From contig OX393577.1 in the NCBI GenBank assembly GCA_947652605.1, positions 20,463,466 to 20,527,465 on the forward strand: DNA of 64,000 nt, read 5' to 3'. The DNA is from Elmis aenea. Lineage: Eukaryota; Arthropoda; Insecta; Coleoptera; Elmidae. Positions 32,654-46,885 of the stretch are shown piece after piece; the stretch's first letter is position 1, and the number at the start of each line of letters is the position of its first letter. The position numbers and the translations under genes are program-made. The notes under the pieces were generated by a model. It made no database searches. It was not told the origin of the DNA and was given only the letters and a program-made list of their open reading frames with translations.

Positions 32654-32910
32654 GGGCATGAAACCGGTTTTCCGGTTTTTTTAATATCTTTTTTTAATAA
32701 AAATTACTTTAAAAAAATACGAAATCTGTATTAAATGCGATTAGTTTACCAAAAGTCATTACTGAACGCTTGATTGTACAATGTACATACATTATAAAAT
32801 TATAAAATCTTTTCATACTTTGCATTCCTAATCAAAGTAATGTTAAAAACCGTTTTAAGCAAAAACTGTTGTAAGAATACAGTTCTCGATTTCGGTTAAC
32901 CGTTAACCAA
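32654..32910. mobile_element. hAT-like relic related to 3737-4166
   Basis: Inverted relative of the first MITE: GAAACCGGTTTTCCGG, then TGTATTAAATGCGATTAGTTTACC, GTCATTACTGAACGCTTGATTGTAC and TTTCATACTTTGCATTCCTAAT in reverse order. It ends in GGTTAACCGTTAACC. Terminal bases are eroded. Confidence 0.65.
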
Positions 32911-33380
32911 TAATTTTCTCCTAATTTTCTGTAAAATTAGATGTAAAAGATTTTTTTACACAGTTGTAACAGAACCGCCAAATCAGTAATTTTTGAAATA
33001 ACTTTCAGACTTATACAGTCATAATTATTACTGGTTAATGTCACTTGTGCTAAAGAGCAGCAATAAAAAAAGCGCAGAGAAACTAAAAAATCTTGCGTAG
33101 CTTGCGAAAAACTAGTCTGCGACGAGCATGCCATAACAATTACAAAATGTAAAGGATGTGCCTTAATAAATAAATATTAATGTTTTTTATCGTAATGACA
33201 TTATTTCATTTAGTCACGCCCGTAATTGTATATTAGTTTGTTTTAACGAAAATTTCCTTCACATGTCAAATTTGCGTTTTCATCAATCACTAATCTTAAA
33301 TCTTCTAGAGACTAGCAATAGGAGCATTATTACAGGGTAATAATTTTACATTCCTCTGTCAGATGTTGATCCTCCTGTCA
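32911..33380. other. Spacer
   Basis: No gene recognised. Part of 33250-33320 is a diverged direct copy of the palindrome arm that follows. Confidence 0.3.
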
Positions 33381-33381
33381 A

Positions 33382-33540
33382 ATTTGCGTTTTCGACCAAT
33401 AACAAACTCAGATTTCCTAGAAACGACCAATAAACATAATCATACACTGATAATATCCTTTTCGCAATTAACAGATTTTCATGCGTTTATTGGCCGTTTC
33501 TAGGAAATCTGAGTTTGTGATTGGTCGAAAATATAAATTT
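33382..33540. repeat. Inverted repeat, about 53-bp arms
   Basis: Left arm 33382-33434 (AACAAACTCAGATTTCCTAG) and right arm 33484-33540 (CTAGGAAATCTGAGTTTGT) are near-perfect inverses around a 50-base loop. Likely a MITE relic; edges are not defined. Confidence 0.6.
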
Positions 33541-35040
33541 GGAGAGGGGATTAAATATTTTGGTCTTGATAATTTTTTGACGAATTTCGGCGACCAGTAG
33601 CGTTACTTTCATATAGGTTAAACCACACCCCTGACGCACCACCCTGACAGTACTTGTAAAATTTGACAGGTAGGTTAGGTGAAGAAAATTTTCTGACAAA
33701 ATATATCTCGTGCATTGCAAATAATCTATAATTTTTGACAAATCTTCAATCATGCAAGTTGAATCAGAAAAAAGCATTCTCGTGTTTTATTCAGCTCAAC
33801 TTGCATTCCGGCATATTTACCAAAAATTATCAATAATTTTCAATGTACTTGTTATATTACTACTAAAAATTTACCATAAATACTCCTATAATTTTTATAC
33901 AGGTGGGTACTGGGTACCCGGTTATTGAGAATGATTACGTAAACGTTGAAGTAAAAAATTGTTCGTTCCAGGACGGGAAAAAATATAAAAACATATTTAG
34001 CTTTAAAAAAGGTAAAACTCCGACGATCTAAAAGGTTTTTAAATAAAATCACGTAAACATTAAAACATTTCACCAAAAGTGCTTAGCTGAGTACCCTCTT
34101 ATCTACAAAAAGGTTAAAGATTTTAAGCAATGACACTTTTATCTTTTATTAACAACTAAATTAATATTTTGATCAGGATAAATTAATGTTTTATTCATAT
34201 TTTGAAAATTGTACGTTTTTCAAAAAGCATAGTGACAACACTACAGGGAACTGCATTTAATGGCCGAACTTGCAAAACAACATTACATAGTCAAAGGTAA
34301 TAGTTTCATTGCGACTTGTCATTACGTTGTTAGTGTAAAAAAGGTCCTTGTCTGCGGACTCCACGAGTAATAAATAATTAACCTAATGAAGTACTCTCTC
34401 GACTTCTTCCTCATGGTTTTGTTGCGGTTGTTTCGAATGTAAATATTTTATAATTCGCTAAAGTAATTGAATAGCGGTACAATTTGCTTGCATCCCTGTG
34501 CTTTTATTTTTCATTTTAACCCTTGAACTCTCGGGATACACAAGACCAACAGTAACTAACTTAATGTGAACCTGTACACATGCGCTCCGGACATTAAATT
34601 GCAAGATTATAGCAAGGTTCGTGTTCTTAAGGGTTTAGTGAGGGCAACAGGGTCGGACTGACTTTAAAATGCACATACATTAAACTTACCTAAACGTAGA
34701 TTGTTTTCGAAAAACAGAAATATTACTCCTTGATCGTTTATTTATAACTGAAATTATTACATCAAATATATTTTCTAATACCGATAATTTATACTAACGA
34801 TAGGTATAAATGCGAAAATTATTAAGGCATATCACTTGTAAGTGTAGCAAAAAATTATATGAAAGAATTTTAAAGAAGTGAGTGTGGAAAAATTTTGAAA
34901 GAATTTGGTAAGACGCACAATAAGGCTTTAGCCGGGTAGAGGCTCGAAGGACTGAATTTTTATATTGACATTTAAATGCCTTAATGTAACAATTAATTTC
35001 ACTTAAGTGAAAAAACAATGAAACATTCAAAAACGCTGTA
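33541..35040. other. Spacer, nothing firm
   Basis: No protein motif. A word pair around GGTACCCACCTACAG (32480-32510) and ATACAGGTGGGTACTGGGTACC (33897-33920) is inverted and could be worn ends of a 1.4-kb element. The frame at 33852-34076 repeats FNVYVI because of a short DNA duplication. Confidence 0.3.
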
Positions 35041-35342
35041 CTTATGTTTGATTTGACTAAAGCCTTTAATAGAGTGGCAACGAAAAGATTTGGAAGATAT
35101 TAAAAGAAAGTGGGTGAATGATTAATAGCTCGGTTCCCGGGAAATCCCGGGATTAAAAAAATCGTCGGAAACAGCACCCACTAACTTTAAGTCTACTGCT
35201 TTTTATGATACTAATGAATTAAATAATTAAGTAGGTAGTGCAAAGAACATACAAAGAAAGTCTACTGGGGATGAAATAAGCTTTAACAGAACTGGCCTTT
35301 GCAGAAGATGTGATGTCATTAGCTAAAAACGATAGGCTTTAG

Positions 35343-36776
<1,434 letters not shown>

Positions 36777-37480
36777 GGCTTTAGAACATAACCTAAAGGT
36801 ATAGGCAGATACATTAAAAATATTTAATATGAGCAACAATATAAAAAAGACAAAGATTATTGTTATAACCAAGAATCGTGTAAGGTTTCAATCATGCTGG
36901 ACCAAAAAAAGATAGAGCAACAAATTTTAAATATTTAGGAACGATAATGCAGAGAACAGTAAATTGTGGGAAGAGCCGAATAACAGAATAGCTGCAGCGA
37001 CGAATTATTATCACGCCACTAATAAATGCTTGATAAGTAAGAAGGAGATCTCAAAAGAAACTAAAACTTGAGTATTTAATACAGGGTACGTACCAATTCT
37101 TACTTCTTAGTTCAGAAACTTGAGCACTAACAAACAAGCAAAAATAGCAGATACAGACGCAGGATATGAGATTTTTGAGAAGAATAGAAGAATGTAGACT
37201 AATTAATAAGATTAGCAACGGTAACATCAGAAAAAGTCAAGGAATGAAAGACATAAAGAAAAAGATAGAGATAAACCAATTTTCATGGCTGGGAGACATC
37301 TTCTACGCATACCAGATAGTAGGTATGCAAACATGGGATTTGAGAGAAAAAGAAGTAGAGGAAGATAAAGAACAAAATGGGAAAACGAAGAGATGTGCCA
37401 CAGTTAGCCAATTATAGAGAGGGGAGAACTAGGAAAACACACCTCGACATCGGAAGATACAAGAGGATCCGAAATAGAAA

Positions 37481-37914
37481 AAGAAATATTTTATGATGTA
37501 TGTGTGACAATATTAAACATAAATACAAAGGGAGTTTGATAAGTTCGTGGTTGGCATAGAAACAAAGATTTAATAGATAAAAAATTACTTCTATTTTTTT
37601 ACATCATCTCGAAGCACAATGCCTTTATACCAGCAAAGTTCCAACTTAATTATGCCCTCTTTGTAGACTCATCTATGGAGGTGTGCAAAATAAATGTCAA
37701 CAGCCACTGTGAACTCCTCATTTTGGGAAAATTTTTGTTTTGCCAAGTGTTTTCACGCAAATCACAGGATACACGATTGTTGACCAAATGTAACTTGAAA
37801 ACTATTTGACAGATTAAACTGATATTCTAATTATGTTATACAAGAAATTAAACATCAACATGGCGAAAGGAGAAACCGATCCCAGCGTTGTTTTCTAAAC
37901 GTTATTGAATTATC
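37481..37914. other. Spacer between two inverted RTE tails
   Basis: About 430 bases without features. It separates the plus-strand tail ending near 37480 from the minus-strand tail that follows. Confidence 0.4.
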
Positions 37915-38225
37915 TTCTTCTTAATCGGTTCCTCTTGTACCTTTTGGTGTCGAGGTATGCTTTTCCATTTCTGTGTTATGTTTCTCCACTCCTGCCTATC
38001 GTTAGCTAATTGTGGCACATCTGTGAAGCTGACTCCTTTTTCTTCTAGTCTCTGCCTCACTTCTTTTTCCATTTTATTCTTGGTGTTCCTCCATTTCTTT
38101 TTCCCTATATCTGCATTTTTCATCCTATTTTCGCGTATCTACTTTTTGGCATGCGTAGTAAATGTCCAAGCTATCTTGATTGATTCGTCTCCATCTTTTT
38201 CTTAATATCTGTTACTCCTATTCTA
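37915..38225 (-). pseudogene. RTE-like C-terminal tail
   Basis: The minus strand reads KKKWRNTKNKMEKEVRQRLE, then GVSFTDVPQLANDRQEWRNI and TPRHQKVQEE-like wording at the stop, the usual close of this family. About 73 codons are still open (38123-37902). Same family as 2431-2800, 37200-37480 and 61990-62270. Confidence 0.8.
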
Positions 38226-39142
38226 TTGAATTATTTAATTCTTTATTCGCAACTGACTAACGTATACGAAATTTTCCCTATTCTAAAGTCAGTCCGTCCC
38301 TGTTGGGTATTATTATCACCGCTAAATTATATGTTGTGGTTGCGGAATAAAATATTCAGATAAAACAAAACGTATAAGGATAGTTACACGATAATAAAAT
38401 AGTGTCTTTATGATTTTAGTTGTACGGTTTTTATATTCGAGGCTCGGTGTCAATTAGGGTCCGGTCCTAAAATCGTTTTATTTTGTCTGGCTTAATTCAC
38501 TCTTGATCCAGATTTCAATTCCAGTGTCAAAGCCATTATTCCCCGTTCGTTCTTTTTATCAGTCTTTTACGACTTGCTCATAAAACCAATCAACTTTACA
38601 TAGGGCAGTTTTTTTTTTGTTTTAAGATGTCCGTAAACTAACGTAAAGTCCGTCGGTATAAATACACCGACGTTAAAGGAAAATCAAACGTTTTATAAGC
38701 AAATTGCAGGTAATATAGACCATAATATGGAACTATAAATTTGATATAAGGTTGTAATGAATTTTAAAGTTTTACGTACGGAAAAATTTACATAGTATTG
38801 CAGCACTAACTCGGGGTTTATTTATACAAAAATAAAATAATGGTTCTAGTAAACACAAAAAGACGATAGCGTCACAGATGACTCTAATTTACCTTCAAAT
38901 ATAGGTATTCAAATAAAAGTCGGTGATTTACCGGCAAAAAAAATTGATGACTCTGTGATCGCTCACGTTTCGTTTCTTATTAAAAATCATCTACAGAACT
39001 GTACAATGACTAACAGTGATTGTAGTTTAATTGTTATGCAACATTTCATAACTGTTAGGGTCGAATTTATAGCAATTTTTAATTATGAAATGTATGTGGT
39101 ATAGATACATTGCGTATTGTATCGTATCATAACCATGATTTA
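38226..39142. other. AT-rich spacer
   Basis: Nothing recognised apart from a short palindrome around CCGTCGGTATAAATACACCGACG, positions 38650-38672, whose TATAAATA is not tied to any gene. Confidence 0.35.
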
Positions 39143-39962
39143 TACAGGGTGTAGCAGGACTTTAACAGTCGATACAAAAACTCATTTTAAAGCGAATATT
39201 CCATATCAACATGGGTCCATAAACGCTTCATTTTAAAGATACAGGTTGTTGAAATTTTCGAAAAAATATCGATAATTTTTAACCGTTTCTCAACCAGTAG
39301 ATATATTTAAACCAAATTTGGTATACAGAACCACCTTACAGGTTACCACATTTGGTGAGAATGTCAAGCCCCACAAGCAACCAGTGGGGGTTCGGTTCCA
39401 ATAAATTTTATAAAACACTAGTACGGCGCTGTTTAAAATCAAAATTGTTTTGGATAGAAAATTTGATTTTAAACAAAAAGTGTCTCTTGACTTTTCGCCG
39501 TATCTACCACCATTTGGCGCAAAATGTGATTTATTTTACTATTCTCGCGAAAAATTAGGTGGTGGTAGATAAGAAGAAAAGTCAAGAGACACTTTTTGTT
39601 TAGAATAAAATGTTCTACCCGAAAACAAGGTTGAATTTGATTTTAAACAGAGCCGTACTAGTTTTTTAAAAAAAAAATATTGAAACTGAACCCCCACGAG
39701 TCCGCCACTGGTTGCTTGTGGAGCTTGACATTTTCACTGAATGTGGTAATCTGTAAGGTGGTTCTGTATACCAAATTTGGTTTAAAAATATCTACTGGTT
39801 GAGAAGCGGTTAAAAATTATCGATATTTTTCGAAAATTACAACACCCTGCATCTTTAAAATGAAGCGTTTATGGAATCCATGTTGATATAGAATACTCGC
39901 TTTAAAATAAGTTTTTGTATCGAATGTTAGAGTCCTGCTACAAAAAAGTGGACCACCCTGTA
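39143..39962. mobile_element. Near-complete 820-bp palindrome (TA MITE)
   Basis: TACAGGGTGTAGCAGGACT at the left; the right ends with the inverse plus a 13-base insertion next to CCACCCTGTA. Arms of about 380-400 bp match in inverted order almost throughout (GTCAAGAGACACTTTTTGTT, CCAAATTTGGTATACAGAAC). The loop is only about 40 bases (near 39515-39553). Transcription across it would give a long hairpin. The open frame at 39352-39558 is arm sequence. Confidence 0.85.
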
Positions 39963-40171
39963 TATTTACTAAAAACTGACTTTATATATTAATGAAACTC
40001 TAATTGAATGTTTTTGAGGATATGTATTTTAATATTCTTTTAAAAACACATCAAACTTTCAAACAAAATCAGTCAAATAGGAATCATTTTATGAAATGCA
40101 CTAAATAACAAAAATTATCCCAAAAAATGTTTACCGATTAGTAGTTATTTACTATTATATTCATCAGCTTC

Positions 40172-40782
40172 GTGTCCGGAACATTCTTCGCCCACAATTC
40201 TTCGCCCACAGTTCTTCGCCCACAATTCTTCGCCTCCACAATTCTTCGCCCACAATTCTTCGCCTACACAATTCTTCGCCGCCACAATTCTTCGCCGCCA
40301 CAATTTTTCGCTGCATATAAGCTATCACAAATTTTGTTTGTAAATGTGATTATTTTTATTTATAACGTAATTTTTACAGAATATTTTACATTAGGCTAGG
40401 TCAGGTCAGGTTGGGTTTGGTTAATTTAATTTTTATTTATACTATAATAACATAAACAAAGTTAAAAATCACAACATACGCTATTTATGTAGCAATTTTT
40501 AAACATAATATTAAAAGACGAAGTGTTAATATACAAGAAACAACTTTAGGCTAATGGCTAATATAAAATAATCTGTAAAAATTACGTTATGAATAAAAAC
40601 AATCATATTTACAAACAACATTTGTGATATGTTTGTTTGCGGCAAAAAATTGTGGCGGCGAAGAATTGTGGCGGCGAAGAATTGTGTAGGCGAAGAAATG
40701 TGGGCGAAGAATTGTGGAGGCGAAGAATTGTGGGCGAAGAACTGTGGGCGAAGAATTGTGGGCGAAGAATGTTCCTAGACCC
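40172..40782. mobile_element. Foldback-like element with 14-bp tandem repeat arms, second family
   Basis: Left arm (40178-40315) repeats ATTCTTCGCCCACA; right arm (40645-40776) repeats its inverse GGCGAAGAATTGTG. Both ends read GGAACATTCTTCGCCCAC inward. A perfect 10-bp direct repeat CATCAGCTTC flanks the unit (40162-40171, 40783-40792). The centre is 330 bp of AT-rich DNA. Arrays of short words as inverted arms match Foldback elements. The frames at 40172-40399, 40609-40842 and 40637-40849 are arrays read as protein. Confidence 0.8.
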
Positions 40783-40792
40783 CATCAGCTTC

Positions 40793-42089
40793 ATAACCAT
40801 CCATTTTACTATAAAAGCAGGTTTTGCAGACCATAGATGCATGTTCTAAGCAAAACTATTCATTAAAAAGTCGATAAGAATATAATATCTGCTAGATATT
40901 TTCGTTCATATGCCAAGACATGTGCAAGCTATTACAATCAAAACTATTCTGACAAGTCGGGTTAGGTATAGAGAGGGATTAGCTGGACGCTCAAGCTTGA
41001 CGCAAATCGGCTAATGAGATATTTTAAATATAATTCAGTGCGGCGTATCTCACAGATACATTGAGCTTAACGAATGGTTAAGGCAAACTTGTAAGGTTGT
41101 TGCTAATATCACTAAAAATACTGCATACATTTATAATACACCCTTTTTAGGATAATCAATAAAGAATTACAATAATCATTTATTTCATTTGTTTCTAAGC
41201 AAGCATACTGTAAAAATTTTCCCATTCAGAATAAACTTACGTATTTTTTTTCAATTTAATATACTTTGTAGCTCTTAAGCACTTTAAATTACGAAATTGT
41301 ACAATAGTTAAAATTTGATAGACATGCATAATAGATTTAACCGACTGCCTTTACTTTGTGCATGCAAAAACAATAAAATTAGTAACTGTATTGTGTACAG
41401 TGTACACTGTACATAAATGTCTGACAAACTTTATATCCTTTGTTGCCTTGTGTTAATAGCGTTTTTGCATTTTGTGAAAATCTACACTCTTGTCTACTAC
41501 AACTAACTTCGTAGCTTTAAAAATAAAAAAGTTTGCGATAGTTGCTGTGATACACGAGTATCTAAAAACTTTTAATTAAAACTCAGCGCCCTGCCACTCT
41601 CTCGATTTGCTTTAAACTTGGATGTTTATGGCTTAAATATCTTCGTTAAGGATGTCAAAAACGCTTTAAAAATTTTACATGTACCTACACGCCATAAAAT
41701 TGGACAGATATAGACTAAAAAGTGCAATAAGGTAACTGTACATCAGTTAAAGTCATTTTTTTAATTTTATCTCTATTATTCGTTTATTCTCAAAACAGTA
41801 CTTTTTTTTAAAGAAATGTCATTGCGATATGCGACCAAAGAAAAGTTTTAATGTTTTATCAATTTTTATATGATTTCTCTCATTATTATTTTGAGCTTGA
41901 AATTAAATTTAATTCAAACGCACCATAAGTTTTTGTTATTTAAGCCATAAAATTAAATTTAAAAAAAAACTAAAACTTGCATGAATTTCTATTGTGCTAT
42001 AGCTGTAAGGAAATTAGTAACAAAGAAGAATAAGCTAAAACAATTGTACATTAATATTAAAATGTATATAATATAAAACACAAATTTTT
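40793..42089. other. AT-rich spacer
   Basis: No gene recognised. A small palindrome TACAGTGTACACTGTA sits near 41396-41411. Confidence 0.4.
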
Positions 42090-43010
42090 CATAGCAAGTG
42101 GTAGTAGTGATAAAAGGAAAAGAGACAAGGAAGAGAAAAACAAAGAAGAAAGCAGAATATCCAGAACGTACAAACTAGAAATCAGATCACCAGATCAAGC
42201 AAAAACCAAAGGTTCAACGGAAGAAAAACAAATGGAGGAATTAGTAAAAGTAATTAACCAATTGGTGGAAGAAGTTAAAAAGATAAGGGAAGAACAAAAA
42301 ACATTTAGGGAGGAATTTATTGAAACAAAAATATAGAAAACGAAGAGCTAGAATAAGATGTTCAGCTTATAAATCAGAATAGAAGAAACAGAAAAAAAAG
42401 GAATATAGGTAACATTGTGATAAATGGAGCAAAATTTGATAAAAGTAACGGGACAGCAGATATGGGAGAATTTCTAGATCAAAATTTAAGAGTCAAAGCA
42501 GATATTAAACAGATGTATGAGGTGTGTCAAACATATAAAAAAAGTATGACAATAGCAACGATAAGTAAATGGTAGGATAAAATAAAGATAATGCAGAATA
42601 ACAGCAGATTAAAAGGTCAAAACTTTTACATAGACAATGACCTAATAGTAAAAGAAAGAGAAAGAAAAAAAAAATCAGAGAAGAGGCAGAAAAACAAGAA
42701 AAAAGAGCTAAAAAGTCAGGGTAGCTTACCAAAAACGAATCGTAGATGATAACATCTAGCTATGGAATAAAGAGAAAGAAAAGCTACAGCAAAAAATTGA
42801 CTCAAAAAACTAAGGACGGAAAACAAGTTACGGAACAAATGATCCGAACACAACACGAAAACGGACCTAAATAAGGAAAAACAGATAGCAATCAAAGCAC
42901 GAGATAGAAACATCAAATGGAAAGACATTAAAAAGCTAGCACAAGGTAGAAAAACATGAAAAAAAGCACAACACAACTCAACAGTCCTACACCTAACAGT
43001 AGAAGGACTC
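42090..43010 (+). pseudogene. Non-LTR retrotransposon ORF1-like relic
   Basis: Plus-strand frames read a charged coiled-coil stretch (EEKQMEELVKVINQLVEEVK), then after a frameshift GNIVINGAKFDKSNG, DQNLRVKADIKQMYEVCQTY, LKGQNFYIDNDLIVKERERK and a basic tail. This resembles the coiled coil, RRM-like fold and C-terminal domain of ORF1 proteins, with the IYIDNDLT-like motif seen in RTE/L1-type ORF1. Stops after position 42338. No RT follows within reach, so this is an isolated 5' piece. Confidence 0.6.
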
Positions 43011-44095
43011 ATAATTAAATAAATAAATATAATATAATTATTACACCATACATCCCTTATTTAAGGGATTACCTCAAGCCTACATTCCATTGCAATAAAA
43101 ACTTGAAGAAACCCAGCTTAATTCAATAAATTTCAAGCTAATTATTTATGTGCACCACTAATACTGAACACACGTATCTTCGCCATGCGTTATTTAACCA
43201 AGAGAATAGCGTAACACAACGCTTTGTTACAGATGGTGGAAACTATAGCCCTTTATGCCAGCTTACACAAATTAATGATGACCCGATATATTTAACACTG
43301 TATAAAACTAGATAAATGGCTTTGAGATACCACATGAAGCCGCTGAGTTTAATATTAATCAAAATAAAGCTGATAAGTTATAGTTACATGGTGTTTATTA
43401 ACTCTGTAAAATGTAGTGTTGCTTATAACATGGGTATTTAATAGACTCACCATTTGATAAGTAAGAAGTTGTATCGATAACGTCGGTGTGGTTGAGTTTA
43501 CAAGTAATTTTAAAAGATTGCAAGGCCTGATAAAAAAAATTAATTTAAGTTATCTTTGATGGCGTTTAAAAATCAAAAATTATAGAAATAATGTTTTAAT
43601 TTTAAAGCCAAATGTTTTATTTAATTATCTAATAATTAAATTTAATTTCTGAATATTTCATGCACAAAATGTTGCCAAGTATTATGTTGCGCTAAACAAT
43701 GAACGAAAATGTTCCATCTTGTGATAAAGTATTCATTGTTGGCAACTATGAAGGCGATGTTAATGTTCTATGTAATTAAATTTGCGGAAGTGATAATATC
43801 TGTTCAACATGTCGTTCACAGAACAGTTCCATTCAATATTAAATAGACCGTGCATAACAAACGCGGATTGTAGGAAATGCTTCAAGATTTTAACTTTTTG
43901 CTTGTTTTTCAGTCTTACATTATGAATTTCGAGTACATTGAGTTTCAATTTTGTTAATTTTTGGCATAAGTAAAGCAACATTTATAAAGATAAGTAAAAA
44001 TCTATCTTGGCGGAAGATGGATACATGTACAATACATGCAACGCAAGTTTAATCAAGAATTTATTACCTACGTAGGGGCCGACAGTTAATACATC
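43011..44095. other. AT-rich spacer
   Basis: Nothing recognised. Confidence 0.4.
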
Positions 44096-44345
44096 TAAAA
44101 CTAAATATCTGTTAGTAAGAGATACGGGACAAATTTACAGCTAATGGACATAGAAATTAAAAACACTAGTGTACATTTGGGTGTGAAACTATCAGATGAC
44201 AAGAAATATGTAGCGGAATTGCACAAGGCAACGCGGCCATACAGCAGTTGCATGGTATACTCTGAAATAAGAACATAACCAGAAACACAAAAATAAGAAT
44301 GTATAAAACTATTGTAGTAGAACTTATTGCTTTTTATGAATACGA
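44096..44345 (+). pseudogene. RT C-terminal connector relic
   Basis: Plus-strand frame GIAQGNAAIQQLHGIL, a TGA where Trp is usual, then NKNITRNTKIRMYKTIVVE. This matches the conserved I..GN.....L...L.SK.I.R.TK..IYKT stretch after the RT palm in RTE-like elements. Only about 60 residues remain. Confidence 0.6.
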
Positions 44346-45289
44346 GCATTTCATGAATATACGGTTTTGTATATTTATTTTGAGTTTAGTATTAAAGTTA
44401 GCTAAAACTACGTATTAAAAGTCTTTTAATAATTTAAAATTATATTAAGACAAAATTTTATTTCACTACAATTATGTAATTACTCTGTAACTTCTATTGT
44501 CATAAGTTGTGGTTGTGAAGTAAAGAAACTCTTAAGAAATTTTAATTATCTGCGAGCATATTTTAAATATTTGCTGTAAAGATAAAACTTGAATTCTACA
44601 AAGGAACCTTTAATAAAAGCTTAACATTGTTCTCTCGTTTGCTAAGTTATAATGCTGAAATGTTTTAAAGAAGTCTGCGCCACAAAGCTGTATAATTCTA
44701 TGAAATAAGTTTTTGTTATTCTTTTACATTACAATTTATTGACTTTTATTTGAGCTTTTATCGACTCTTCGGTTTAGATGTAATGCAAATACATAATGTA
44801 CGAAACTAATTATCAAATTTTTGTAAATAAAAGCAATAATTCTTTTATCTATTAATTATACTACAAAACTTAAACATAAAAAATAACGTAAATTCTATAC
44901 TAGAAATATGATAAAAGTTGTATAGAAAATAGCATTACATATTTCGAGTTTAAAGCAAGAAAATAAAATCGACAGATATTAAATTTTCTACTTTATAGAT
45001 ACCGTAACAGAAGGTGACGGCAATTTCCGAATTCGCTGTCTGAAGGAACATATTTAATATACCTCAGGGTCTCAACAAATCAGGTAAAAAGAAAATATAT
45101 TTAGACGTTAAATATTGCAAGGGAATTTATGTTGACAATCGAAGCAGATCAATGTACTTTCTATCTGCAATAAAAATTGGATTGCGGCGTTTAAGCGAAG
45201 CAGAAAAGATGTTAAAGACTAGCAGAGGACTGGTAGGCCGATTTTCGCGTAAGCAACGGAAAACGTCGATGTTGTTTATGGTTTGCTTT
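44346..45289. other. AT-rich spacer
   Basis: Nothing recognised up to about 45000. The last 290 bases are less AT-rich and may be degraded Jockey sequence. Confidence 0.35.
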
Positions 45290-45860
45290 GGAAAAAACGA
45301 GATGGTAGTTGTGGAAACCTAGTTTGCAGACCAAGAACAGGATTTTTTTTGCAAAACGGATAGATAATACTTCGGTAACCATGAATGGTCAAATACTACC
45401 ATACGCCAACACAACCAAATACCTCTACTCAACACTTGACACCAAAGTTAGTGGGAAAACTCATGTCAAAAAGAAAAAAGAGGAGTTAGGCATTGCGTAT
45501 CGAAAAAGTATTGGCTATTAGGAAGAAACTTCAATCCATCAGTACATAATAAGCTTTTACTATACAAGCAGATATTAAAATCAGTGCGGAAGTATGCTAT
45601 ACAGATCTGGTTGGCACAAAAAAAAAGCCAAAATAATCCAAACTTTTCAGAACCAAGTATTATGGAACATCTCAGATGCACCCTAGTACATAAGAAATGC
45701 CGAGGGAGTGGAGTTTGTGGACAGCGAAATCCAGAAATTTACGAAAAGTCACGAAGGAGGACTACCGCAGCATGAGAATATCGAGGGTATCCAGCTTCTC
45801 GATAACACGAACATAGAAAGAAGACTCAAAGAGAAAAACCCTTTGAGTTGTTGTAATGGG
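45290..45860 (+). pseudogene. Jockey-like C-terminal relic
   Basis: Plus strand: VTMNGQILPYANTTKYL, then HVKKKKEELGIAYRKSIGY, a frameshift, RYAIQIW-like wording, KIIQTFQNQVLWNISDAP and YIRNAEGVEFVDSEIQKF. The order matches the post-palm part of Jockey-type RTs, as at 14140 and 17800 on the other strand, but with a diverged sequence. Two or more frameshifts. Confidence 0.75.
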
Positions 45861-46885
45861 ACATTGATAGTGTAAAAAAAAGTCCAACACTGGATCGTAA
45901 ATTCAAAAACAAAAAGTACATCGATTTGGAGGGTAATTTTGTTGAATAAAATAATATCACTTTGCCCTCTAGGCTAAACCATAAACTTATCAATACTCCC
46001 TTGTATATATATTTGAACCACTTTTGAAATGCAGCGTGTAAATGTATTACGAGTTATTTGTAGCTCACCTTCTTGTTTAGCTTTTGATGTTACTTAGTTT
46101 GCAACAAAACCAATTTGTTATACAGTACACCGTAACTTGGTTAAATTAGTGAATGTTTTATTGGTGGGCAAATATATTTCTTCTGGAGGAGGTTCAAATT
46201 AAAACAATGCATCTTATAACGTGTCTAGACGCCGGCAATATTTTATCACAGTTTGCAGTCAAGCATCATTAGGCAAACACATTAATACTACACTCAAATG
46301 ATATCTATCTAAGTTGCACAAACCGTACACCGTTTACTGCATTTGTGCAACGTGAAGCTATTAAAATTACAATGTTTTGTAGCAAATAGCGTGAGTCGCT
46401 CCCATTTCCTCGGGTTTTTGTCTCACTGTGTTGCACATTAACTGTACATTTGCATAAATCATTTGATCCGGAAACCACCACGATGCAGCGCAAACGGCTA
46501 TGTATACATGCATTATAATCTAGGCCTGCAGTATTATTTGTTGGTGATATAATCTTTCATACAGGAACATTACTGCATTGGAACTACACGTAGTTGCAGC
46601 GGCTATATGTAATTTAATATTATAAATCAGGGATGAAAGATAGTAAAATTAATATCATTTGCTAATCATACGACCTGAAATTATCTTCACTGAGTAATAA
46701 TACAAACACGTAACCTTCTTTAATTTTGTTGAAATATCGTTATGGCTTAACTAAAAGCAAAAGATTTGTACAGTAACATTTCCAGATGACCACAAACAAT
46801 TGTATTTTTTTAAGCTATAAAAACCTTGTAAATTATGAATTTATCATTAAAAAAATATATAATATTTAGATATAAATATATTATA
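45861..46885. other. Spacer
   Basis: No protein motif or repeat ends recognised. Confidence 0.4.

Noticed and set aside
32480..33920. Inverted GGTACCCACCTACAG-type words as ends of a 1.4-kb element
   Set aside because: Similarity is short and worn, and no target duplication was seen.
40172..40849. Open frames reading repeated FFAHNSSP or EELWRRR words
   Set aside because: They are translations of the 14-bp arrays on both strands, not proteins.
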